Positions 24,960 to 35,250 of a stretch of DNA of 64,000 nucleotides are shown here, piece by piece. The DNA lies in the NCBI RefSeq assembly GCF_000247695.1, contig NW_004624732.1:39830372-39894371 (forward strand), in the 5' to 3' direction. The stretch's first letter is position 1, and the number at the start of each line of letters is the position of its first letter. The position numbers and the translations under genes were made by a program. The notes beneath the pieces are model-generated. The model was given only the letters and a program-made list of their open reading frames with translations, ran no database searches and was not told where the DNA came from. Source of the stretch: Heterocephalus glaber. Taxonomy: Eukaryota; Chordata; Mammalia; Rodentia; Bathyergidae.

Positions 24960-25390
24960 TATTGGTAAATTTTAGGTATACAATACAGTTACATTCATCA
25001 TTGGGATCTTGTACCTTTACATGAGTATCTTGGTTCTTATTTTTTTCCCCATTCCCCTGCCCTCCCTTAACCCTTCCACCCTTCCCTATTTACAAAGACT
25101 TTGTTTCCATGTTTTTCCTTTTCTCATATTTTTTTCTTTTCCCTTCTTTCCTTTCCCCTACCACTCCCACTTCCCCTACTCCTTTAGATATTTTCTTCTT
25201 ATTTCACAGTATCAATTATAAAATGGAGTACTACTCAGCCATAAAGAATGAGAAACTGGAGACATTTGTAGCTAAGTGGATGCACATTGAGGCCATACTC
25301 TTAAGTGAAAGAAATAGGACACACGTGTGTAAATACAGAATAGTTTCTCTGGTGTGAAAATCTAAAAGTGTAAATAAGAATCAAAATGAC
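24960..25390 (+). mobile_element. Younger L1 3' UTR piece nested in older L1
   Basis: 25222-25390 reads AAAATGGAGTACTACTCAGCCATAAAGAATG..., the sense L1 3' UTR segment that translates as MEYYSAIKNEKLE. The pyrimidine-rich 25040-25200 in front of it might be an inverted part of the same insertion (twin priming) or a separate piece; I cannot decide. Confidence 0.6.
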
Positions 25391-25544
25391 ACATGTATGT
25401 TTTGCTATGTAACATTCCATCTAATAATAGATATCCAACAAAGTGGAGTGGGCTTTTGGGCTATACCATTTTTAGCTGTAATCAATATATTTGTTCAAAT
25501 ATAGCTTTAACTATAAGTTCATAAAGTTCTTTTTAAATTTTTAT

Positions 25545-25745
25545 TAGTACCTATGTGCAGTTCCTAATGTTTATATATATTCCCTACATAAGTTTGTCCA
25601 TGTACATACCACATCTTAGTTCTTTTTGCTCTTCTTCTCCCTCCCTCCATCTCTTGATGCCCTTCCCATTTAAGAAAGATCTATCTACTCCCCATTATTT
25701 AACTTTTATTTTGCTCTTTGTTTCTATTTTACCTTTCTCATAGAA
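25545..25745 (-). mobile_element. Younger L1 3' tail, antisense, nested
   Basis: TTTTTATTAGTACCTATGTGC...GTTTGTCCATGTACATACC...CTCCCTCCCTCCATCTCTTGATGCCCTTCCCATTTAAG is the reverse of the L1 tail at 2440-2676. The reversed translation of that copy (LHLLIPFPFAKDLS) matches the forward one here (LHLLMPFPFKKDLS), so both belong to the same L1 lineage. Confidence 0.8.
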
Positions 25746-27640
25746 GAGAGATCTTGCAACATTTAAATTTCTGTGTCCCCATTATTTCATATCTTTCTTT
25801 ATGGCAGAATTGCACGCGATTATGTGTAAATATCCAAATTTCTTTACCCATCATCTGTTGATGAACATATAGGCTGCTTCCAAGATTTAGCTTTGTGAAT
25901 TGTGCTTGTAATCTTACTTTTCCTTCTAAAAGTTTTATAAGTTTTGCATTACATTTTTTTGTTTATTGCACATTAAATTTCTGTAAGATAAGTTAAAGGT
26001 CAATGTTCATTATTTTTCTTTCTAGAAATCATTTGTTTCAACTATGTTCATGGAACTAAATATCAATAGTCTTTAGATGACCTTGGTGTCTTTTTAGAAA
26101 GAAAAGGAGAACATACTTGTTTGAGTGTGTATTCATGAATTTTATTCTCTACCTGTACATTTAGCTTTACACAAAAACCTTATAGTCTTGATCAGTACAG
26201 ATTTCCAAAACTCTTGAAATCAGAGTTTTAGATTTATATAGGTCCTGCAAATATGTAGATTTTTCACTCAAAAATTGACTTGGCTATCGTAATTTGCTTG
26301 CATTTGCAGCTAAATTTCAAAAGAAACTTCATGGTCAATGGAAATGCTTTAAAGAGGATTGTGACGTGTTTTGTTGAATCTATAGTTCAATTCACAGGGA
26401 ATGGGCATCTTCATAGTATTATATCTTTTATATAACTGTTTATTTCAGATCTCACTTAATTTTTCTCAGCATTGTTTTTGAGCTTCTTATGTAGAAGTCT
26501 TGGGGAATTTTCTTCATACTCATTCTTAAATGTTTATTTTATAGGCTCTTATAAATGAAAATTGCAAATTTCACCTAATAGCTCTTATACCTTCTCTGTA
26601 GATTTCTTGGTATTGCTAGACAACCATACAGTCTACAAATAGCAACAATTGTATTTCTTCTCCTTTAATTTTCTGTCCTTTACATATTATTATTATCTTG
26701 TTGCTCTCCTCAAGGCCAAAATTACAAATTTTAATAAGAACATGTAGAAAGAAGATATCCTTGATGTTTCTACATCTAAGGGAGAAGCATTAAATATTAA
26801 ACCATTAAGTAAAATTTTAGCCATATTTTTCCCCTATACACTTCATGACATTAAGAAAATTCCATACTATTCCTTGTTTCCTGAAAGTTTATTGTGGGTA
26901 GAGTTCAGTTTTGTCAAATCTTTTCCTGTTTTTATTGAACTGATACACTGATTTTCTTTTGTTTTTGTTCTGTTAAAGGGGAATTGGATTGATTGATATT
27001 GAAAATTGGAATTACATTTACCTCCTTGGCATGCCATCTTCCTTTTGGTAATTATATATTGTGCTTTTTTGTATTTCATGCTAAAATTTCATTAAGGAAT
27101 TTTGTATCCATGGTTAATGAGAGATACCAATTTTATCAATTATTTCAGAGTTAAATCTCTGAAAGTGAGTTTCCAATGACTTCTTTAGATGTATACAATA
27201 ATTTTTGATATGTTGTATTTTCAATGTCATTTATTTTAAACTATAGTTTTTTTCTGCTTATAAATTCTTCTTTGATCCACAAACCACATAGAAGTGCAGA
27301 GAGTAAATCCCAAATATTTGAGCATTTTCTCACAATTACTTTTTTACTGAGTTTCAGTTTAATCCCCTATGACTAGAGAACCCAGTGTGTTATTTTGAAC
27401 TTTGCTGCCTTCAGGGAAAACTGTGGAAAGCCCAAGACATTTTCCAATGTTCTCTACTAAAAATTTTGGGGCTTTTTCCTCTTGTGAAGTTGTCGAGGCT
27501 TTCTTTTAGGTTTTCTTAAATGAAATCTAAAGAAGACCTTCATTTAGGACATGTCTGTTAACCCCTCAAATACTCCTTTTTTGGTTGATGTTATCTTAAT
27601 TATACTCTCAGGGTATTAAAACAGTCTCTTCACTCTGACA

Positions 27641-28537
27641 AAAGCAGAATTTCTTCATCTCCCACTATAGCTCAAATTGTGTTATATTTGTTGTGTTTCG
27701 GCTCTGTAGCAGCCGATTTCTGGTGAACTCTCATAGTCCGTATGTAACTCTACCATTGATGAAGAATTCCCTAGTCGTTCTCCTGTGGTTCCACACAGTT
27801 CACATGTGACCAGTGCGTTGCCCATCAGATACCAGCCACTTCTCAATCTCTAGCTCTGGTGTCCTCAGTTTAGTGAATCAACCATGCTCTTCCTGTGCCC
27901 TGTCTGCATTTCAGTGACAACATTGTCTCTGTACACAGGAAGGGAGAACAGTTTCTTCACAGAAAGTTTCCTTTTTCTATTGATCACAGTCTTGCTCCAC
28001 CTGTTGCTGGAAAACTGCTCTTTTTTATAATTCTAACTTTTCTCATTGACTGCCATGTATTTTCTTACTTCATCAAGAGCAGAAGTGCAAATCAGTTTCA
28101 CTGGATTTGTTTGTTTTCAATTGTGGGACACCATCTTGTACATGTTGAAATTTTCTTCAAAATCTGTAAAAAAATACATTGTTATTATGAAGTCTTATAT
28201 CCTGAACTCTTTCATAGAAATATTTCAAAGTTTAAAATGGAACTGTTTTTCAAATTTGAAGTATATAATATGCCTACTTCATGAGTTTTAACATTGTAAT
28301 AAAGTTACTTAAATTAAGTCTGTGCATTTTGTAAAGGCTGGCTCTCTAGAAGTAAACTACAAAGGGAGAATCCTTTCAAAGAGTTACTAGGTTGCCTAAA
28401 CCACTGGAAGTGCCAGGGAATGAACCTGGGGTGGTGAATTGTGAAGAAACTTGGGATGTGAGAAAGAATCTATTCTCAGTTGAATCTTACTTTCATTCTT
28501 TAAAATAAAATTTCTTCCTAACTTGCATTAGGTTTAT
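27641..28537. other. Non-coding stretch, mostly unrecognised
   Basis: The 129-codon open frame at 27895-28284 overlaps an 81-codon one. Neither shows a recognisable domain. A small CpG-containing inverted repeat TCGGCT/AGCCGA lies at 27698-27716. The left edge may still be diverged L1. Confidence 0.45.
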
Positions 28538-28699
28538 CCCTATGTTATGGATTGTGTCTAGATGGCCCCCAAAGCTTCGAGCAGTCATAGGTAGAGCTTT
28601 GCAGAGGGGGCTGGATCTAGGGTATGTAATGCTGGGATTAAGGGTGTGATTATTAATTAGTCCTCTGATTGGTTTGGCATAGTTCTGGGTATGGATAAT

Positions 28700-28741
28700 G
28701 GGAGGTGGGAGGTGGGAGGTGGGAGGTGGGAGGTGGGAGGG
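28700..28741 (+). repeat. (GGTGGGA)n tandem repeat, possible G-quadruplex
   Basis: Six GGG runs separated by AGGT, about 60-90 bp upstream of the LTR's TATA-like box. Four or more GGG runs with short loops fit the G-quadruplex motif on the plus strand. Confidence 0.85.
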
Positions 28742-28790
28742 CCCACCCTGGGTGTGGGTGATACCACCTAAAGGGGTGGGTTGCCTAGAA

Positions 28791-28800
28791 GGAATAAAAG
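28791..28800 (+). promoter_or_regulatory. TATA-like box of the MaLR LTR
   Basis: GGAATAAAAG lies about 170 bp upstream of the LTR polyadenylation signal, in the place of a U3 promoter. Activity is unknown. Confidence 0.4.
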
Positions 28801-28961
28801 AGAGAGGCAGGCTACTGCCGCTGCTTTGCTGTTTCACTGCTTGCTCCCTTGCTGCCTTCTGACTGGTGTGAACTGTTTCTCTTCTGTGATGTCCCCTCTG
28901 CTATGCCACTCTGCCTTAGAGCCAGTCAACTATGAGATGAAACTTTTACAAACTGAGCTAA

Positions 28962-28967
28962 AATAAA
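28962..28967 (+). terminator. Polyadenylation signal in the MaLR LTR
   Basis: AATAAA followed by CCTTTTCTCCTTTAACTTGTGGGTGTTGGGTATTTTG, a T/GT-rich downstream element. This is the usual arrangement of an LTR R region. Confidence 0.55.
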
Positions 28968-29379
28968 CCTTTTCTCCTTTAACTTGTGGGTGTTGGGTAT
29001 TTTGTCTCAGCAACAAGAAAGTAACTAAGACACTCTATAAGAAAATGTTGTATAAAGCTGGATGTTTGTGTACATTATTTGTCACTGATATTATAAAATT
29101 TCTCACAATATGATCAGAACAAAATTAATTCCTAAATTTCCCTTTTACCCAAGGACTTAATCTCAGCTGAATTTGGTATGCTACAAAAATCTCAGCAGTG
29201 CCTGAAGAGAAAAAAATATATCTAAACAACTCAGAATACAAGCCACATGATTTATTCATAAGATTTTTTTTGTTTTTGTGTCTGTTTCTTTCTTTAAACA
29301 TCTTTTCCAACTAAGCAAACATGTGAGAGAATTGGAAACAATCTTAAATAGTCAAGCACTCAAAACTTTTAAAAGAAGT

Positions 29380-29710
29380 ACAGCTTTAGTCAAAAGATAG
29401 CTTTATTTGAAAGAAACAAAAGAAAACAAGAGTTTCAGCCTGAGATGCGCCAAGAGTAGAGACCTGACCTTCCAACAATCTCTGAGCAGGAAAGGTTATT
29501 ATGCAAATTGATGTGTCCAGCTGTTGTTCTTTTCCGTGGTGGATAAAATAAACGGAAATGGGCTCAAATTGTAGCATGGGGGACTTAGGTTTGGCAGCTT
29601 TGCAAATGGCCCTTTGCCTGTTAGCTAGAGGAAAGTGACAATTGATTGCAGGAGGGGATCAAGGAATACTGATTTCACTATTTATTATGTGGTTTCTCCA
29701 CCCCTATTCA
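29380..29710 (-). mobile_element. Possible LTR, antisense (family unknown)
   Basis: On the minus strand this stretch ends with CAAATAAAGCTATCTTTTGAC, a polyadenylation-signal context typical of LTR R/U5. It also contains ATGCAAATTGATGTGTCC and a CpG-containing middle. I could not name the family, and the edges are guesses. Confidence 0.3.
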
Positions 29711-29921
29711 GACTACAGACAGTTAATTCTATACCATTAGAACACTATACACAACTTACATGTAATACGGGCTTTTATATGTAGTAAATCATATAGAGAA
29801 AAAGTTACAGAGTGTTAAATATTTAGAGTCACAGAAACAAATGTCCCTTTTATCTTCCTGATTTGCCACAAAATGTAATTTAATTCAATAATTTTGACTC
29901 CTAGTTAGAGTAATAACAATA

Positions 29922-30173
29922 GTGGAAATTTTTTACTTAATGCACAAGAAGTCAAACTTTTCAGTAAAGTCACCTATGTCATTTGTTGTTTGTATATGCT
30001 TGTTTCCATTGAACAGAACTGATGAGTTATTTCAGTCTGAGGAAGTTTTTCCTGAGGCTTCTGATGTTCTTGGTAGTGGGGTTTACAGTTCTTTAGTACC
30101 TGTGGAGACCGCCACTCCACTGAGCTCGACTAGAGAGCCAATCATTGTTTGTCATATGCTCAGACCTTTCTAG
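29922..30173 (+). other. Coding-like open frame after a splice-acceptor-like site; not a called gene
   Basis: An 83-codon frame. Its last ~50 codons (from 30017) have protein-like, acidic/serine-rich composition (for example DELFQSEEVFPEASDVLGSG) and follow GCTTGTTTCCATTGAACAG, a fair splice acceptor. It ends at TAG 30171-30173. I recognise no family. It could be a lone exon, a pseudogene piece, an unidentified repeat, or chance. Confidence 0.2.
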
Positions 30174-31375
30174 AAACTCTTCCTAGGAACTGAAATTCAA
30201 AATATTATGAAAATAAGACAGTAACAAGTTCTTCTGAAAAGCTGAGACAGTATCACAGAACAGGAGTCAAAAGGAAGCATCTGTGTTACATCAGAGTAAG
30301 AAGGAATTTAGAAAAAGTTGTTGATTACAGAATGAGAAAGGTAGACAGTAGTTACATATGAGGATGAAGAAAAATAGAAAAAGGGTGGAAATCAGATAAA
30401 TGTATATCCAATAATGTAGGTTAAACAGATCACCAAGAGAAGGTGAGATTCTTTCTTCTGATGCCCCTCTCATAGATTTAGGTTCAGAATACTTCCCCAA
30501 GGAGGTTCTGGAACTGGAGATTTCTTAGGATTTTCATTCTTTCTAAAGCAGGCTCCACTGTATTCCATTGCCTTGTGCTCTCTACAGTTGCATTCTTGGC
30601 ATTTTCCTGGCTACTTGGGTGTGCATGTCTTGCCCATCTGAATATGTGAGGTTTCTTAAATACTACTGGTCTCATCGTGGAAATAAGAAAGCTCAAATAA
30701 ATGGCATCAAAAAGTAGTGACACCAGGAAGAATTAATTCTGACAGATCAGAATAGAAATGTTTGGGGAAAATAATTTAAAATCATAGTAAAAATGGTGAT
30801 TCTTAGTTAAATGAAGCCATCCAGATGATAGACTATTTTGACATGCATATATTTGTGAAGAAATATATGTATCTGAGATGAGGAAATAAACAGATGGATT
30901 TTCCTACCTATGTCTTATTCTTTGAAATCTTTGGACAAATTTATGGTCAATACTATAAGATGGTATTATTATTTTAATAATTCATTCCATATACTCTATC
31001 TTTGCATTCCAGATTATCTAGAGTGAAAAATCACTCGAGGTCAAGATTCTGTGTCTTTTTTCTGTATATTCCCTCAGACTGGGGGCTTCCCTAAACACTT
31101 GGCATTGTCTTTAGAGAATTCACTTATTTTTATTCAGTAAAAAAAAAAACAATATTATTTTTACGGAATAAAATCATGATATAGGCACAGTACTTGGTGC
31201 CTTATATTAGTTTTTATTTGAAAACCTTACTAATTATTACACATAAGAATAGATTATCTTAGAATGACAAGACATGGCTGACACCAAAATTGGTTAAACA
31301 GCTAGGATTTGGAACCAGAATGTTTAACTTAGTAGCCACTGATATTTTTACTGCACGACATTAGCTTCTCTCAAT

Positions 31376-31480
31376 TCATTCTTTCATTCATTCATTCAAC
31401 AGAAATTTACTAAGAGATGACTCTATTCCAGGCTGTGCTCTAGGAACAAGAAATATAATGCTAAATACCAATTTGAAAGA
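31376..31480 (-). mobile_element. L2-like 3' end, antisense
   Basis: TTCATTCATTCATTCAACAG then AAATTTACTAAGAGATGACTCTATTCCAGGCTGTGCTCTAGGAAC follows the antisense L2 end ('ttcattcattcaacaaatatttattgagcacctactatgtgccaggcactgtgctagg'). Confidence 0.65.
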
Positions 31481-31814
31481 CTTCTTCCACTCTGAGTTTC
31501 TTGATTTTATCTCTTACAGATTATCCCCCAATCAGTGAAATCCATTCATCTCTTCATCCTCATTTTGCATATATAAAGTTCAAACTGCAAGGCTATCATT
31601 TTCCATAGGCGATATTAAGTGTCAAGAACATTCAGTTTCTTCACACTCACATGCCTCCTTCTTGCCCCAGCAGAGATGACTCCCTTGAAGGCATATACAT
31701 ATCCAAAAGTCCCAGATATAACAAATAATTCTTTTTTAGAAGAATATAAGATTTCAGTAGTAAATCTTATTTTTTTCAGACCACATTAAAAATTAATTTC
31801 AATTAGCAAAACTT
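31481..31814. other. Nothing recognised
   Basis: A non-coding gap between an L2 piece and an MLT1-type LTR. Confidence 0.45.
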
Positions 31815-32250
31815 TTTGTCATGGATCATGTCTCCCAAAATGATGTATGAACATCCTAAACCCTCATCCCTCAAAATGTAATTTTATTTTGAAATAATGA
31901 CATTGAAGATACACTTAGTAGGATGATACTGGAGCCCTAAACCAATATGACTGGTTTCTTTATAAGAAGAGGGAAATGTTAGCACAAATATAGATAGAAG
32001 AAAGATGATGTGATGAGACACAAAAAGAATACTGTGTAATAATGGAGATAGAGACTCGACTGATGCTAAAAGCCAAGGAATACTAAGTATGTCTTGCCTA
32101 CAAGAGGCAAGAATGGATTTTAGCTAATAGGTTTTAGAGGGAGTATGGCCATGTTGATATCTTGATTTCAGACTTCTACTTCCAGAACTGTGAGACAACA
32201 CTACATTATTTTAAGATGATGAGATTTAATTAACTTGTTGCACAGCCCTC
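31815..32250 (+). mobile_element. MLT1A-like MaLR LTR, sense
   Basis: GATCATGTCTCCCAAAATGATGTATGAACATCCTAAACCCTC, then AACCAATATGACTGGTTTCTTTATAAGAAGAGGGAAATG, GATTTCAGACTTCTACTTCCAGAACTGTGAG and GTTGCACAGCCCT follow the MLT1A consensus order end to end ('ccccccaaaattcatatgttgaa', 'ccaataggactggtgtccttataagaagagg', 'cttccagcctccagaactgtgag'). The family is pan-eutherian, which explains the high divergence. Confidence 0.8.
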
Positions 32251-33082
32251 AAAAACCTGTACAATTTTCTATCTCTTTATCATCTCTCTGGCCCTCTCCT
32301 CTTTTTCTCCCTTTGACTGCTTCCTTTCTCTTCTTCCTCTGCTTTTTATTCCTTATTTATCATTGCTTATTCACCTTCAAATACGGCCTTGATGGCAAGA
32401 ATAATGTTTTAAAAATCACTAAAGTCACAGTTTTTTTCAATATGGTTTATTTCCCATATCTGGCATCTTTTTAACTAAGTATTTCCTTTCAGGAACTACA
32501 GTCTGCGTTATTTAATAAAGTTCCCCTTTTATAATGTTAAAGAATGCCTAAAAGATTGAGGAACTTATAGAAAAGACTGAGTGATGTGGCTGTTCCTATT
32601 CAAAGATGCCGAAACATCTGTTTCATTGGCCCTCTGCTATCGTTATGCCTTTGAAGACATGTACTCTCCTTCCTTAGGAGTGTTATTACACCACACTGCG
32701 AATGATTAGCAAGTCCCAGACCAAGTGAACACGTGGATGCTTACCGGCACCAGCTAGACTGGGCACTTTTCCTCAGTATACAGTGTTACAACTAATCATG
32801 TTTTTCTTTTCACAAAAGCACTGAAGTACTATGGGAAGAGATTTCTCTATTCTAAATAATACACTTCCCCTCTGGCTCTGCAAGTAATCCAGCGTGGAGT
32901 ATTTCCCCCCTCAAAAAAAGAAATAAATGAAAGAAAAACAAAAGAAAAAATTAACCCTTTTGTAGGGGAAAAGGTATTTCAATACATGATTTTGTGGAAC
33001 TGAAATGAACACTCGTCACTATTTTCTTTTTTAAAATCTCTTAATTTGCAAAATTTTCTTGGTCACTTTGCCCATTTATGTC
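32251..33082. other. Non-coding stretch, nothing recognised
   Basis: Mixed sequence. Near 32690-32760 the GC content is higher, with CpGs (ACTGCGAATG, ACACGTGG, TACCGGC). The 79-codon open frame at 32235-32474 starts inside the LTR and is not supported. Confidence 0.45.
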
Positions 33083-33100
33083 AAGAACAATAAAGAAGAA

Positions 33101-33181
33101 GGCCAGGGATTTAGGTCAGTGGTTCTGCCTCCTGCCTCACAAGCACAAGGTCCTGAGTTCGATCCCCAGTACCAAAAAAAA
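33101..33181 (+). mobile_element. ID-type SINE with readable target-site duplication
   Basis: GGCCAGGGATTTAGGTCAGTGG (A box, one change) and GGTCCTGAGTTCGATCCCCAG (B box) then TACC and an A-tail. Flanks AAGAACAATAAAGAAGAA (33083-33100) and AAGAACAATAAAAAAGAAGAA (33182-33202) form the target duplication left by L1-machinery insertion. A member of the local ID subfamily. Confidence 0.95.
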
Positions 33182-33489
33182 AAGAACAATAAAAAAGAAG
33201 AAAAAGGCACAAAACATTAGGGATATATCACTCCCTTTTTTAGTGTGATACAGTCTTGATTGTATAATGCATTTTCAAAGCAGGAGCGAATACTATGAAT
33301 TTTTTAATCTGTGTGTATTTTATTGCAAAACCCACTGTGAAGTATTTTTACTGTTCCTAGTATTTCTAAGAGAGAGAGAACAAAAGCCAATATAATCCAT
33401 TTCATTAAAGAGTTTTGAGTGTAGTGAGGGAAGCAGACATGGCAAAGATGACCACCTTCAATGCAAATGATACATAAGGCAGGTTGTGT

Positions 33490-33645
33490 AGTACATGGAT
33501 AAAACATACAAGCTGTGAAGTCACATTATCTGGGTTTAAACCCTAGCTGAGCCATTTGACCACCCCTGATTTTGAGCAAATTACTTAATCTTTTGAAGTC
33601 TCAGTAACCTTTCTCAGTTACCTTTCTTATTGGTAAATATCTCTC
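33490..33645 (+). mobile_element. MIR SINE, sense
   Basis: GAAGTCACATTATCTGGGTTTAAACCCTAGCTGAGCCATTTGACC ... GAGCAAATTACTTAATCTTTTGAAGTCTCAGTAACCTTTC ... ATTGGTAAATA keeps the whole MIR core order ('ctgggttcgaatcctggctctgccac', 'gggcaagttacttaacctctctgtgcctcagtttcctcatctgtaaaat'). Confidence 0.85.
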
Positions 33646-34436
33646 CAAGTCAGAGGGCTGTTTGAGACCATTGAAAGTGAATCACATAAATCATTCACAT
33701 AATTATTCACATAGTTCTGAACATATTGGGAGCTGCCAGGAATGGTAAGTTTTTCTTTTATATGGGGAAAAAGGAAGCTTGACAGAGAGACTGAGTGAAA
33801 GTAGCTGGCACAATGGGAATATTGGTGTGGAATATTAACAATCTGGATGCTATTCAATTTGGCTGCGCTGAGTAGCCTCACAATCTGAACGTTCACCACA
33901 GAGACCAACTAGTGACAATATCCGAAGAGAGGAGTAACTACAGAATAAATGAAACAAAGGCTTAAAAAGTGGCATGGACATCATCACCACCTGCCATTGC
34001 CCTTTCTCTGGAGCTATCCACAGCTGCTCCAAGGAGAACAGTATCTGTATCTTACATACCAATTACTTGGATGGTTTTCTGCAGGGAGTTGCTCTTTTTC
34101 TGTTGACAAGGCACATTGAACTGATCATTTGGCATTATATCATATTCAATTTACTGTATCATAACACTTCATTTGTTTTATATAAGGAGTTGTGTGCCAG
34201 AGGGCTCTGATGATGTTGAAAATGCATCATTTCAGTCACTCACCTGCACCGCTAATAGTTTTGCTGCCAGCTTTTCAAACTTGAATTAATTTGGCAAGTT
34301 AGCTCTCAAGTATAAGTAGAAAATCTGTTTTTGAATATAGGTAAAGCCAGCTGGAACTTGAAATGTAAGGTAGGAAAACCCACTTTCTGGAGGTTTTGTT
34401 ACCAGATTTTTACCATGTGTCATACTAGCTTTTTCA
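33646..34436. other. Non-coding stretch, nothing recognised
   Basis: Open frames of 70-93 codons on both strands overlap here (33627-34210), as expected by chance. No motif is recognised. Confidence 0.45.
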
Positions 34437-35250
34437 AAAGTAAACATCTTATTTTAGAATAGTTTTAGATTTACAGAATAATTGTGAAGGCAGCTCAGAG
34501 AGTTTCTATATCTTTACCAATTCCACTTATCACTAGTTTCTTAGGTATAATATAGCTGCTGAAACTTACAAACAAAAACTGATGGATTATCAGCTGAAGT
34601 CTATACTCCAGTTTCTCGGTTCTCACCTAATGTCCTCTTTCTGTTCCAGGCTGTCATAGAGAATATGCATTACATTTAGTCATCATATTTCCTTGGGTTC
34701 CTCTTGGCTGTGACAGTTTCTGTCTTTTATTGTTTTCATGACCTTCACAGTTTATAAGAGTAATGGCCAGACATTTTATAGACTATTCTTAATTAATTGT
34801 TTTATGATTGGACAACTATTTTGGAGTTTTGTGAAGAAAATCAGAAATGCAAATTTCCATGTTTATATTACATCATATCAAGGGTTCCGGTTATCACAAA
34901 AGTGACATTAATCTTGTGTCAGGATGAAATCCCATTGGTCATGTTTCTCCATTGTACATTTACTCTTTTCTTCCACCTTTCCGAACTGTGCTGCATGGAA
35001 GAAAGTAAAGAGGTGAGGATTTCTGTTCTATCTCCTCAAGGGTATAATATCTACATAAATTATTTGAAATTCTTTTACGGTTAGATTTCACTATTCTCTC
35101 CTAACCCCATTTATTTAGTTATTCAAATACTTATATCAGTATAGATTGACAGATAGTTTGTATTTGTATTACAATTAAATGATACATTATTTATTCAGTT
35201 GCTTAAATTATCCTTGGTTTGGCCATTGGAACTTGCTGTTGGATTTTGTT
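34437..35250 (-). mobile_element. Ancient interspersed repeat, L1 3' UTR-like, probably antisense
   Basis: A long, ordered match to an old mammalian repeat pattern: TAATGTCCTCTTTCTGTTCCAGG, CCTTGGGTTCCTCTTGGCTGTGACAGTTTC, ATCATATCAAGGGTTCC, TGTTTCTCCATTGTACATTTACTC and TATCTACATAAATTATTTGAAATTC. I believe this is an L1M-type 3' UTR in reverse, but I am more sure that it is an interspersed repeat than of the family. Confidence 0.6.

Larger units (their letters stand above)
24595..27640 (-). mobile_element. Old L1, antisense, 3' UTR into ORF2, with nested younger L1 pieces
   Basis: Left part: GGAGTAATTTACATATAATAAAATG and GTTTGATGAGATTTGACAGGTG, then ATAAATGGAGTTATACTGTATG (24851). After interruptions: TTTACCCATCATCTGTTGATG (25843), CTTCTAAAAGTTTTATAAG (25924). 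From 26600 it matches ORF2 antisense (GAGTTCAGTTTTGTCAAATC; ACTGATACACTGATTTTC; GAATTGGATTGATTGATATTG). 27250-27600 continues (CCACAAACCACATAGAAG; TTTCAGTTTAATCCCC). The segments keep L1 order, so this is probably one insertion about 2.3 kb long without the nested pieces. Confidence 0.75.
28543..29032 (+). mobile_element. Solo MaLR-type LTR, 490 bp, apparently intact
   Basis: It begins TGTTATGGATTGTGTC and ends AGTAACTAAGACA, the TG...CA edges of MaLR LTRs. The flanks CCCTA (28538-28542) and CTCTA (29033-29037) look like a 5-bp target duplication with one mismatch, as expected for retroviral integration. Inside are a GGGAGGT repeat (28700-28741), a TATA-like AATAAAAG (28793-28800), and AATAAA (28962-28967), in U3-R-U5 order. 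No internal region is attached, so it is probably a solo LTR made by recombination. The low decay of the edges suggests a relatively young, lineage-restricted copy. Confidence 0.8.
29033..31375. other. Non-coding stretch with one LTR-like piece and one coding-like patch
   Basis: Apart from the two entries at 29380-29710 and 29922-30173 nothing is recognised. The overlapping minus-strand open frames at 30291-30723 (69 and 79 codons) look like chance. Confidence 0.4.

Noticed and set aside
27895..28284. 129-codon plus-strand open frame
   Set aside because: It overlaps another open frame and has no family signature.
28700..28741. Regular short repeats resembling an array
   Set aside because: A 7-bp tandem repeat inside an LTR, without spacers; not a CRISPR array, and the host is a eukaryote.
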